Notes under the pieces: generated by a model
Told to the model about the DNA's origin: nothing
The model's input: the letters and a program-made list of their open reading frames with translations, nothing else
The model's database searches: none
Assembly: GCF_001984215.1 (NCBI RefSeq)
Contig: NZ_CP019420.1
Location: 1,116,001-1,180,000, forward strand
Direction: 5' to 3'
Length of the DNA: 64,000 bases
Source of the DNA: Mycobacterium sp. MS1601
GTDB lineage: Bacteria; Actinomycetota; Actinomycetes; Mycobacteriales; Mycobacteriaceae
Translations under genes and position numbers: made by a program
In this document: positions 33,548-42,667 of the stretch, piece after piece
Numbering within the stretch: position 1 is the first letter of the stretch
How the letters are laid out: each line of letters starts with the position of its first letter

Positions 33548-35248
33548 TCAGCCGAACAGGTGCTTGGGATGCACCTTCGAGGGCATCAACCGCAACAGGG
33601 AGAATCTGAACGCCACCCGGAACCGGTCCTCGACGGGCTCGGAGTAGAGGTCTGCCAGGGCCAGCGGGCCCCGATTGTGCGGGCCCACAACGCGATAGCA
33701 GGACGGGTTGAAGCTGCCGAACCACAGCTGCACGAACAGTTTCGGGTTGAGCACCAGCTTGCGCATCGGGATCAGGCAGCCAACCTCACGGGCCAGCGAA
33801 TCCAGGTAGAGGATCTGCGACGGGATGGACTCGGTGTGCCGCGGACTCAGCGACGTCCAGTGCTCCTCCCAATCCTTCTCGCGGCTGATGACCTGCTCGA
33901 GATCGGCCGGGAGCGCTAGCTTGCCGCTGCACACCAGCGCGAAGTAGCGCGCTTGCATCTCCGCGCAGATGGGGATGCCTCCGGAGAACGGCCGGACGAA
34001 GCCGATGAAGGCCGCGGTGCCGTTGTGGTCGGGATGCAGGAAGTGCTTGTAGAGGTTGCGGACGTTGTTGTCCTTGACCTCGAGGTCACCCAGTCGCAGG
34101 TCTTTCTCGTAGCCGGTGCACAGGACCACGGTGTCGAATTCGGCTGCCTTCGCGTCGCAGAAGAAGACCTTTTTGCCGTCGGACCGCTCGATTCCGGAGT
34201 CGTTCACCGTGACTCGCCCGGAGACGATGCTGGGGACGAAGCTGACGTTCTTGCAGAAGATGCCCCGCTGGCTCCAGCTGCCGTCGCGGTGCGACCGTCG
34301 GTTCCAGTCCTTGATCAGCTCCATGTTCTCGGGCGTGTCGACGGTGCCGATGTCGAGCTTGGCGGGCAGCACCGGCTCTCCCATCGGGTTCACCAGCGGC
34401 GGCGCGGTGCGGTGACCCCTCAGTTTGTTGACCACGCCGACGGCCGCGGTGGCGAATCCGTAAACCACCGACAGCGTGACGAACAGCGCCTTGGCGAGTT
34501 TGCTGGTACCCCAGAAGGTCTGCAGGGGCTGCGGGTAGTCGGAGCTACGGTCATACATCTCGTGCAGGTGGGCGCGGACGGTGCCGTGGTCGGTGCTGCG
34601 GGTGCCGTTGTAGATACGCGGCAGCAGGAAGGTGTAGGACCGGATGGCCAGAGTGCAGGCCTCGGCGACGTCGCCGATCTCACGGACGATGTCGGCGCCG
34701 GATTCGGCCAGCCCGACCACCAGGACGCGCTTGCCCGCGAATCGTTTGTTGTTGCGGTACTCCGCCGAGTGCACGATCTCGCCGGTGAAGTCCTCGAGCC
34801 CGGGGATGGTCTTGTGTGGTGTCTTGAAGGGGCCGGAGCAGATGGCGACGGCGCCGAACTCCTGTGTGGTCTCGATGCCGTCGTGCTCCACGGTGACGGT
34901 CCACGAATCGGCGTTGCGCTTGAGGCCGGTCACGGTGTGGCCCGGGCGGATGTGTTCGGCGAGCCGGTAGCGGTCGGAGTAGCCCTTGAGGTAGTTGAGG
35001 TACTGCTCCCGCGAATAGAAACGGCGCTCTCCCTGGAACGGATGGTCGGAGTAGGCCATCAGCTTCATCGAGATGGTGAGCATGAGGTTGTCGAACGCCT
35101 TCGTGGTGTCCTCGTCGCCCTCGTGGCGCAGCCAGATGCCACCCAGGTCCGGGTTCTTGTCGAAGCACACGACGTCGTGCCCTTCGTCGAGTAGCTGTTT
35201 GATGGTCGTCAATCCGCAGGGCCCCGCCCCGACGACGCACACCTTCAC
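33548..35248 (-). CDS. flavin-containing monooxygenase (FMO-like, two Rossmann folds)
   Basis: 566 residues from GTG 35248 (VKVCVVGAGPCGLTTIKQLL), with GGAGG 5 bases upstream; other GTGs lie just upstream in frame. VCVVGAGPCGLTTI binds FAD, FDKNPDLGGIW is the Baeyer-Villiger/FMO linker, and KRVLVVGLAESGADIV is the NADPH fold with GLAESG instead of GxGxSG. The FMO fingerprint region FxGxxxHSxxY is seen as FTGEIVHSAEYRNNKRFAGK. TVVLCTGYEKD is the ATG-type motif. The substrate could be a heteroatom or ketone compound. An IdeR-like iron box lies 44 bases upstream, and an antiporter follows in the operon. Confidence 0.82.
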   Translation of the reverse strand: MKVCVVGAGPCGLTTIKQLLDEGHDVVCFDKNPDLGGIWLRHEGDEDTTKAFDNLMLTISMKLMAYSDHPFQGERRFYSREQYLNYLKGYSDRYRLAEHIRPGHTVTGLKRNADSWTVTVEHDGIETTQEFGAVAICSGPFKTPHKTIPGLEDFTGEIVHSAEYRNNKRFAGKRVLVVGLAESGADIVREIGDVAEACTLAIRSYTFLLPRIYNGTRSTDHGTVRAHLHEMYDRSSDYPQPLQTFWGTSKLAKALFVTLSVVYGFATAAVGVVNKLRGHRTAPPLVNPMGEPVLPAKLDIGTVDTPENMELIKDWNRRSHRDGSWSQRGIFCKNVSFVPSIVSGRVTVNDSGIERSDGKKVFFCDAKAAEFDTVVLCTGYEKDLRLGDLEVKDNNVRNLYKHFLHPDHNGTAAFIGFVRPFSGGIPICAEMQARYFALVCSGKLALPADLEQVISREKDWEEHWTSLSPRHTESIPSQILYLDSLAREVGCLIPMRKLVLNPKLFVQLWFGSFNPSCYRVVGPHNRGPLALADLYSEPVEDRFRVAFRFSLLRLMPSKVHPKHLFG

Positions 35249-35533
35249 CTGGACCTCCACGTTCACACGATTCACTGCAGACGACGTTCGATTAGGGGAG
35301 GCTAACCTATATGTAGGTAACCGATCCAAACCTATGAATGCGCTGTGACGGGGCTGTCAATTTACTGGATACATCGGTACGGGGTCCCGACCGTCGATCG
35401 GGGCGGCGTTGCCGAAAGCGATTGTTCGACAATGCCTTCAGGGCATCGTGATGACGACAACAGCAAGGCTGCCAGGAGACTCACAGCAATCGAGCCGGCG
35501 GGTCCCGGCTCTGCGCCGTCGACACTGCTGCGC
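35249..35533. other. non-coding region between PNPOx-family gene and FMO operon
   Basis: The left end holds the FMO promoter region and iron box (35292-35322). At 35421-35446 there are two small adjoining hairpins, ATTGT-TCG-ACAAT and ATGCC-TTCAG-GGCAT, which could end transcription coming from the minus-strand gene at 35534. No protein-coding frame with family-like sequence was seen in the rest. Confidence 0.45.
35292..35310 (-). promoter_or_regulatory. IdeR-like iron box upstream of the FMO/antiporter operon
   Basis: TTAGGGGAGGCTAACCTAT matches the mycobacterial IdeR consensus TTAGGTTAGGCTAACCTAA at 16 of 19 positions, including the whole right half GGCTAACCTA. A second partial site, TAGGTAACC, follows at 35314-35322. 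It is 44 bases upstream of the GTG start, a normal place for iron-dependent repression. The match was scored by eye. Confidence 0.65.
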
Positions 35534-36016
35534 TCACCGTCGCCAGGTGAGCAGCTCCCCCGTACCCCGGGTCATGATCGTGCCCGGCATCACCCGCAGC
35601 CGCGACGGCGTGAGTTTCCAGCCGGAGAACGCGGGCGAGGTGGGCCCATCCGCCCAGGGTTCGATGATGGCCGGGTCGTAGCCGACCGGTGCCGGACCCT
35701 CCTTGAACCGGTTCCACAGCTCGATTTTCTGAGCGTCGCCGACAACCCACTCGACAGAGGCCTCGGCACTGCACGTGTCGTGCGACGAAGCCCAGTAGTT
35801 GATCGACACGTAGGGGTGTGCGGCGATGTGTGCCCGCTTGATCGGGGTGGGGCCCGTCGCGATCCATCCGGTCAGCGTTGTACCGTCCCACTCCCAGATG
35901 GGGTGCAGCATGCGGGATCGGGGCCTGCCGTCAGCGCCCACCGTGGCCACCGACGCCCAGACGATCTGGTGGGCCATGCCGACGAAGGCGGGTGCGACGT
36001 CCTCGAGTGCGCTCAT
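35534..36016 (-). CDS. pyridoxamine 5'-phosphate oxidase-fold flavin/F420-binding protein
   Basis: 160 residues from ATG 36016 (MSALEDVAPAFVGMAHQIVW). ASVATVGADGRPRSRMLHPIW is the first strand pair of the split-barrel fold with the RxRxxHP-type cofactor contact. HIAAHPYVSINYWASSHD supplies the second sheet, and WVVGDAQKIELWNRFKEGP the C-terminal part. Mycobacteria have many such proteins binding FMN, F420 or haem; which one applies here cannot be told. It lies 8 bases after the TetR gene on the same strand, so it likely belongs to the MpaB-TetR operon. Confidence 0.75.
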   Translation of the reverse strand: MSALEDVAPAFVGMAHQIVWASVATVGADGRPRSRMLHPIWEWDGTTLTGWIATGPTPIKRAHIAAHPYVSINYWASSHDTCSAEASVEWVVGDAQKIELWNRFKEGPAPVGYDPAIIEPWADGPTSPAFSGWKLTPSRLRVMPGTIMTRGTGELLTWRR

Positions 36017-36024
36017 GCTCTGAG

Positions 36025-36612
36025 TTATACGGACACCGTGCGCAGCGCCGCAGGCAGACTCGGCAAGAAGTGCGCTGCCGCGAAACTGCGCAGGTCCTCG
36101 GCGGACTCCAGAGGCTGTGCGCCGGGCAGCAGCAGCGCCATCATCGCGTAGCGCAGGATCGCGTCGGCCAGTTCGTTGACCACCGCCGGCCCCACCCGGT
36201 CGGAAAAGCCGGCAGGAAAGATGCGCTCCAGCGCGTCGGCGATGCGCAGCACCGCAGCACCGTAGTGCTCGCGCGCCAGTTCCAGTGCCAGTGCCGGGTC
36301 GTCGGCGATGAGCTGGTTGAGCACGCGGTGGTTGCGAAATCGCACGATCGCCGAGACAAACGCCTCCACGTAGTAGTTCGACTGCGGTGCTTGGTGTTTC
36401 AGCTCGGCGGCGATATCGGCGCACAGTGCGATGTTCTCACGGTCGATCACGGCGGCCACCAGTTCGTCACGGTTGGCGAACCGGCGGTAGATGGTGGTAC
36501 GGCTGACCTTCGCCCGTCTGGCGACGTCGTCGAGAGCCACCCGCCGGAAACCGTGTCGTTCGAACTCGGCGACGGCGGCGTCGAGGATCTTGGTGGTGGC
36601 AGGGTCGGTCAC
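36025..36612 (-). CDS. TetR-family transcriptional regulator
   Basis: 195 residues from GTG 36612, with GGAGGG upstream. The start overlaps the MpaB-family stop in GTGA. The N-terminal HTH reads [47 protein letters not shown] when joined, with [10 protein letters not shown] as recognition helix. The ~140-residue C-terminal ligand domain is unremarkable. It is cotranscribed with the upstream oxygenase and probably represses that operon through the palindrome at 37479-37493. Confidence 0.88.
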   Translation of the reverse strand: MTDPATTKILDAAVAEFERHGFRRVALDDVARRAKVSRTTIYRRFANRDELVAAVIDRENIALCADIAAELKHQAPQSNYYVEAFVSAIVRFRNHRVLNQLIADDPALALELAREHYGAAVLRIADALERIFPAGFSDRVGPAVVNELADAILRYAMMALLLPGAQPLESAEDLRSFAAAHFLPSLPAALRTVSV

Positions 36613-37478
36613 GCGCCCTCCCTCGCGAAACCAGCTTGTGCAATTCTGTTGTAGCGCACCGACATCGGCAGCTGATTCCACACCCAGTTCACACCCCGGG
36701 TGCGCCAGAACGCGGCAAAACGTTGGTAACGACGCTCCTGCCGGGCGGTCCACGGCAGGTTGAGCGTCGCCCGGGCCTGCGGCGGCATGCCACCTGTGGT
36801 CAGGAATGCTGCCACCGGGTTGAACACCTTTTGCGCGACCGACCACACCAGCGGTGACACACCTTTGGGGCGCGGAAACCCTTTGGTGACGTAGCCGACG
36901 CTGTAGGTCGCCGACGGGTGATCGAGCACCACGTCGTCGAGCATGTGCTGCCAGTACTTCTGGAACTCGGCGTAGGTGGTCGGCATGGGCCGGTCGCTCA
37001 CGCCGTAGCGGCGATACCACGTCTTGGCCTCCAGGTACATCTGCTCCTTCTCGGCGTCGGTCAGCCGCTTGACGAAGGTGTCGGCGAAGTAGAAGACCTG
37101 GTCCAGGAAGGTGGCGTGCGCCCAGAAGTAGGTGTCGGGATCCAGCGCGTGGTAGCGCTGCCCGGTCTGGGGCATCTCGCCCTTGATGTTGTGGTGGAAG
37201 TCGCGCACTTGGATGCCGGCGTTCTGGTCATCGGAGCCGTAGACGGTGCGGAAGATCGGCGGCAATGAACGCTTGATCCGCGCTGCGGTGTCGGCGAAGA
37301 ACACCGAGTGGTCCTGCACACCCTGGCCGAGCTCGGCCAGCATCAGCTGGAGCACCCCGGGGCGCGGTCCGATGAGGAACATGCGATTGTCGCCGAAATA
37401 CTTCCAGATCAACGAGTCGGCCCCGAGTGGGAGCGCGTCGGGCTGCACCTGGGTGTTCTGATCCGCCAGTTCGGTCAC
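36609..37478 (-). CDS. oxygenase MpaB-family (DUF2236) protein
   Basis: 289 residues from GTG 37478. The DUF2236/MpaB pattern is clear: [26 protein letters not shown] near the N terminus, then [31 protein letters not shown] and [22 protein letters not shown]. The conserved histidines and acidic residues are candidate haem or metal ligands, by analogy with latex-clearing protein Lcp of the same superfamily. Substrate unknown. First gene of a three-gene operon with TetR and a PNPOx-family protein. Confidence 0.78.
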   Translation of the reverse strand: MTELADQNTQVQPDALPLGADSLIWKYFGDNRMFLIGPRPGVLQLMLAELGQGVQDHSVFFADTAARIKRSLPPIFRTVYGSDDQNAGIQVRDFHHNIKGEMPQTGQRYHALDPDTYFWAHATFLDQVFYFADTFVKRLTDAEKEQMYLEAKTWYRRYGVSDRPMPTTYAEFQKYWQHMLDDVVLDHPSATYSVGYVTKGFPRPKGVSPLVWSVAQKVFNPVAAFLTTGGMPPQARATLNLPWTARQERRYQRFAAFWRTRGVNWVWNQLPMSVRYNRIAQAGFAREGA

Positions 37479-37493
37479 TGCAACAGTGTTACA
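37479..37493 (-). promoter_or_regulatory. probable TetR operator abutting the MpaB start codon
   Basis: TGCAACAGTGTTACA is a 7-1-7 inverted repeat with one mismatched pair. It directly abuts the GTG start at 37478, so any promoter must be overlapped by it or lie just upstream, and a leaderless transcript is possible. Autorepression by the TetR protein encoded second in the operon is the likely role. Confidence 0.5.
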
Positions 37494-37516
37494 GATTTTG
37501 ACCTTTGTTCCAACGT

Positions 37517-39667
<2,151 letters not shown>

Positions 39668-39677
39668 GACGCCATGG

Positions 39678-39692
39678 TACCCCTAGGGGGTA
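39678..39692 (-). promoter_or_regulatory. CsoR/RicR-type copper operator
   Basis: TACCC-CTAGG-GGGTA matches the TACCC-N5-GGGTA palindrome of mycobacterial copper-sensing CsoR/RicR repressors. It overlaps the TAG stop codon of the upstream small membrane gene (39683-39685). TACCAT at 39679-39674 on the minus strand could be a -10 element, putting transcription start near the ATPase ATG 39667 (leaderless). Confidence 0.7.
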
Positions 39693-39934
39693 TGGGTTTG
39701 GGACCTCCGCCAGCGAGCGACCCCGAGCACCACCAGAACACCGGCCACCGTCACCAACAACAACGCCAGGACCAGCGGCGGAGCGTGATACACCCACGAT
39801 GTCGTAGGCGGCTCCCCCGCGGTGATGGGGGCGACGTCGACGATCTCACGCACGTTGGCCGCGCTGAACGCCGCGCCGACAACCGCGGCCAGCGCCAGGA
39901 TCAGTTCGACCGCCGCACGCTTGCGCTGCGTCAT
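39683..39934 (-). CDS. small membrane protein, two helices
   Basis: 83 residues. Helix 1 is AAVELILALAAVVGAAFSAA and helix 2 LVLALLLVTVAGVLVVLGVA, joined by a ~25-residue extracytoplasmic loop NVREIVDVAPITAGEPPTTS and ending in a basic WRRSQTHTP. ATG 39934 overlaps the stop of the DUF3093-like gene in ATGA, so it is coupled to it. Its position two to three genes after hemB resembles Rv0514. Its stop codon is part of the copper operator for the next gene. Function unknown. Confidence 0.68.
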   Translation of the reverse strand: MTQRKRAAVELILALAAVVGAAFSAANVREIVDVAPITAGEPPTTSWVYHAPPLVLALLLVTVAGVLVVLGVARWRRSQTHTP

Positions 39935-40539
39935 GACCGGCTGTCCATGAGCTCGGTCAGCGCCGCCCGCAGCTCGGCATGCCGACGCGCCCAGGCCTGT
40001 GCGGTGCGCCCCTTGGTGAGCTTGAGACCGATCCCGGTACGCCCGCGAGGAACACCGGTGAGCTCACCGAGCGCGCGCGCAGACTGCCACTTCGCCACGG
40101 TCGCCGAATCGTCGGCTTCTTTCGGCTTGGGCGCAGGCAGGTCGGCAGGGTCGATCCCGGCCTTCTTCATCGCCCGACTGGCCAACGCATTTCCCTTACC
40201 CGCATTCTTGTTGAGCAGGCGGTCGTCGTAGTAACTGCGAGTCGCGTTCTTGGGCGCGGGGTAGACGGAAACGATCTCGTCGACGCTGATGGTCTGGGTG
40301 CCCTGACGCAGCGAGGTCTCGGTCAACTCGACCGAGGTGTGAATCCGGGCGGCTTTGATCTGCACCGCGATGAACCCCGACACCAGCACGAAGAACGCCG
40401 TCGGCACCACCCATTGCACGCCCGCGCCGCTGCTGAGCTGGATGCCGAGGATGGCCAGGGCCGCAGCGGGACCCGCCAGCACCCAGTACCAGCTGGCGCC
40501 CTTCTCGAAGAACAGCACGCGCTGCGGCCCCTCAGCCAC
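39931..40539 (-). CDS. DUF3093-like membrane protein (Rv0513-like by context)
   Basis: 202 residues. Two N-terminal helices (WYWVLAGPAAALAILGIQL and WVVPTAFFVLVSGFIAVQI) are followed by a soluble domain of short strands: RIHTSVELTETSLRQGTQTI, VDEIVSVYPAP and GVPRGRTGIGLKLTKGRTAQ. This reads like a bacterial PH-type/DUF3093 layout; the family assignment is tentative. It overlaps the upstream membrane gene by 8 bases and the downstream one by 4. No enzymatic motif is visible. Confidence 0.62.
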   Translation of the reverse strand: MAEGPQRVLFFEKGASWYWVLAGPAAALAILGIQLSSGAGVQWVVPTAFFVLVSGFIAVQIKAARIHTSVELTETSLRQGTQTISVDEIVSVYPAPKNATRSYYDDRLLNKNAGKGNALASRAMKKAGIDPADLPAPKPKEADDSATVAKWQSARALGELTGVPRGRTGIGLKLTKGRTAQAWARRHAELRAALTELMDSRS

Positions 40540-40960
40540 CGGCAGTGTCCTGCTCGATGAACCAGGCGACCACCGGCGGGCGGGTCAGCATCAGCGCCCC
40601 GACGATCACGGGCACCACGGCCAGCAGCGCCACCACGAAGACGGCCTTCGCCAGCACGGCCAGGCCCAACACCAACACTGTGATGGTGGCGGCGAAAGCG
40701 ATGGTGGCACGGCGGAATCGAGCGTCACCTTGGCGCATCTTGCCGGTGACGAATCCCAGAGCCGCGCCCACGACAACAAACAGAATGCCCAACCCGCGCT
40801 GGAACACCAGCAAGTTCTGCAACCGGGGATCGCTGACCGAGGTGAAGCTCAGCGTCGTCGCCATCAGGCCGTTGATCACCAGCAGAATCGCACCCGCGAC
40901 CAGCAGCCAGAATGCGGTGTCCACGGCTTTGGGGCGAGGGGTGGCCGGAGTCGAGGTCAT
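40532..40960 (-). CDS. four-helix membrane protein, paralogue of the 41242 gene
   Basis: 142 residues with four membrane helices and a PKAVDTAFWLLVAGAILLVIN start. The same VDT(A/G)FWL(L/W)V opening occurs in the protein at 41242 (PADVDTGFWLWVIALPL), and both then have four helices, so the two look like tandem paralogues now separated by the 58-bp repeats. Function unknown. ATG 40960 is the start; TGTGTCC-like sequence upstream gives no strong ribosome site. Confidence 0.65.
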   Translation of the reverse strand: MTSTPATPRPKAVDTAFWLLVAGAILLVINGLMATTLSFTSVSDPRLQNLLVFQRGLGILFVVVGAALGFVTGKMRQGDARFRRATIAFAATITVLVLGLAVLAKAVFVVALLAVVPVIVGALMLTRPPVVAWFIEQDTAGG

Positions 40961-41241
40961 GGTCGGGTCAGCTTACGCTCGGCGACCGATCGCCCGAGGC
41001 ACGAGGGCGTGAGGAGCCGGGCAAATCAGACACCGCTCGGCGACCGATCGCCCGAGGAACGAGGGCGTGAGGAGCCGGGCAAAAATGACAGCGCTCGGCG
41101 ACCGATCGCCCGAGGAACGAGGGCGTGAGGAGCCGGGCAAAAATGACAGCGCGGGCCGGCTGCCACGACGGTGAGCATCCGGCTACGCCCGGCCTGCGAT
41201 TTGCGCGGTGCACCACACGTGTATGGCGGCACGGCAGCCCG
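40961..41241. other. intergenic region of the 58-bp repeats
   Basis: Beyond the repeats, 41150-41241 holds no recognised element. Short frames reading through the repeats give repetitive peptides (such as PGSSRPRASGDRSP) and are not considered genes. Confidence 0.6.
40976..41149. repeat. three tandem copies of a 58-bp repeat
   Basis: Units 40976-41033, 41034-41091 and 41092-41149 each begin CGCTCGGCGACCGATCGCCC. Units 2 and 3 are identical or nearly so; unit 1 differs at a few bases near its middle and end. Each has a short dyad GGCGA-CCGA-TCGCC. They fill most of the 281-base gap between two paralogous membrane genes. This is a minisatellite-like element in the style of MIRU/VNTR loci; copy number may vary among strains. 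Confidence 0.9.
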
Positions 41242-41697
41242 TCAGCGAGTGAAGAACTCGTGCGACTCTTTGCGGTGCAGCAGGTAGATACCGCCGGCGA
41301 TCAGAACAACGCCGACAATGCCGGTGACCGCCGAGCTCACCGCGGCCCACGGAGGGCGGCCTGCGGCGAACAATCCGAACACGGTCGAGACAATGGACGC
41401 CAGTCCGCCTGCTGTCAGCACCGTGCGGGTCCAGCGGTAGCCGGACCGCATCAGGATCAAGAAGGTCACCACCAACGCGTCGACCACGAACAACACCGTC
41501 AGCGAGATGGCGATGCCCAGGGCAACGCTGTTCTCCCCCGAAATCGCATCAACGGTGTAGCTGATGCTCATCAGCGGCAGCGCGATCACCCACAGCCAGA
41601 AGCCGGTGTCGACGTCGGCGGGCCGTTCGCGCTTGGGTTTCGGGGCCGGCGGAGGCTGGTGTCCAGGCGGTGGGTAGTAACCCTGCGGATGGCTCAC
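41242..41697 (-). CDS. membrane protein downstream of hemB, proline-rich N terminus
   Basis: 151 residues from GTG 41697 (VSHPQGYYPPPGHQPPPAPKP), overlapping the hemB stop in GTGA. A ~28-residue Pro/Tyr-rich cytoplasmic start precedes four membrane helices (VDTGFWLWVIALPLMSISYT, LGIAISLTVLFVVDALVVTF, TVLTAGGLASIVSTVFGLF, IVGVVLIAGGIYLL). It is paralogous to the 40532 product. Pro-rich N termini of this kind are common in actinobacterial membrane proteins of unknown function. Last gene clearly attached to the haem operon before the repeats. Confidence 0.68.
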   Translation of the reverse strand: MSHPQGYYPPPGHQPPPAPKPKRERPADVDTGFWLWVIALPLMSISYTVDAISGENSVALGIAISLTVLFVVDALVVTFLILMRSGYRWTRTVLTAGGLASIVSTVFGLFAAGRPPWAAVSSAVTGIVGVVLIAGGIYLLHRKESHEFFTR

Positions 41698-42665
41698 GCC
41701 AACCAGCCTGCCACGTCGGCCGCCCAGTAGGTCAGCACGATGTCCGCGCCTGCCCGGCGAATCCCGACCAACGCCTCCAACGCGGAGGCCTGCAGATCGA
41801 TCCACCCGTTGGCGGCCGCGGCGCTGATCATCGCGTACTCGCCGGAGATCTGATAGGCCGCGACGGGCACCGGCGAGATGTCGGCACACTGGCGCACCAC
41901 ATCCAGATAGCTCATCGCGGGCTTGACCATCACCATGTCGGCGCCCTCGGCGATGTCGAGTTCGATCTCACGCAGAGCTTCCCGCGCGTTGCCGCTGTCC
42001 TGCTGATAGGTGCGGCGGTCACCCTGCAGGCTGGAGCCCACCGCTTCGCGGAACGGACCGTAGAACGCGGAGGCGAACTTCGCCGCATACGCCAGGATCG
42101 CGACGTCGGAGTGCCCCGCGGCGTCCAGGCCGTCGCGGATGGCGGCCACCTGCCCGTCCATCATGCCGCTGGGAGCGACTACGTGCGCACCCGATTGCGC
42201 TTGTGCCACAGCCAGTTTCACGTACTGCTCATTGGTGGCGTCGTTGTCGACCCGGCCACGGTCATCCAGCACGCCGCAGTGGCCGTGGTCGGTGAACTCA
42301 TCGAGGCAGGTGTCGGCCATGATCACGGTGTCCTCACCAAGATCCTTGGCCAGATCACGCAACGCCACATTGAGGATGCCGTCGGCCTCGATACCGATCG
42401 AACCGCGCGAGTCCTTGTCCTCGTCGCGCGGCACTCCGAAGAGCATCAGCCCACCCACCCCGGCGGCCACCGCATCGGCTGCCGCACGGCGCAACGACTC
42501 GCGGGTGTGCTGCACCACGCCGGGCATCGACGAAATGGGGCGCGGTTCGCGGATGCCGTCAGCGACGAACATCGGCAGCACCAGATGCCGTGGCTCCAAG
42601 GAGGTCTCGGCCACCAACCGGCGCATGGCCGGCGTCGAACGCAACCGGCGTGGACGCTGACGCAT
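41694..42665 (-). CDS. hemB: porphobilinogen synthase (delta-aminolevulinate dehydratase)
   Basis: 323 residues. Catalytic lysines are in APSGMMDGQVAAI/AILAYAAKFASAFYGPFR (first Lys) and MVMVKPAMSYLDVV (Schiff-base Lys). The metal-site stretch is DTCLDEFTDHGHCGV: two of the three zinc-type cysteines are present and the middle one is Asp, an actinobacterial-type hybrid. It condenses two ALA to porphobilinogen. It lies two bases after hemD and overlaps the following membrane gene by four. Confidence 0.95.
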   Translation of the reverse strand: MRQRPRRLRSTPAMRRLVAETSLEPRHLVLPMFVADGIREPRPISSMPGVVQHTRESLRRAAADAVAAGVGGLMLFGVPRDEDKDSRGSIGIEADGILNVALRDLAKDLGEDTVIMADTCLDEFTDHGHCGVLDDRGRVDNDATNEQYVKLAVAQAQSGAHVVAPSGMMDGQVAAIRDGLDAAGHSDVAILAYAAKFASAFYGPFREAVGSSLQGDRRTYQQDSGNAREALREIELDIAEGADMVMVKPAMSYLDVVRQCADISPVPVAAYQISGEYAMISAAAANGWIDLQASALEALVGIRRAGADIVLTYWAADVAGWLA

Positions 42666-42667
42666 GC

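Noticed and set aside
33548..33725. Start of the antiporter gene at 33725 inside the FMO gene.
   Set aside because: The extra 60 residues are Arg/Pro-rich shadow sequence; ATG 33545 begins directly at the first helix.
40976..41149. CRISPR array.
   Set aside because: The units are contiguous 58-bp direct repeats without distinct spacers, and no cas genes are present.
41026..41232. Minus-strand frames through the 58-bp repeats giving repetitive peptides.
   Set aside because: They exist only because the repeat unit lacks stops in those frames; no ribosome site or domain.
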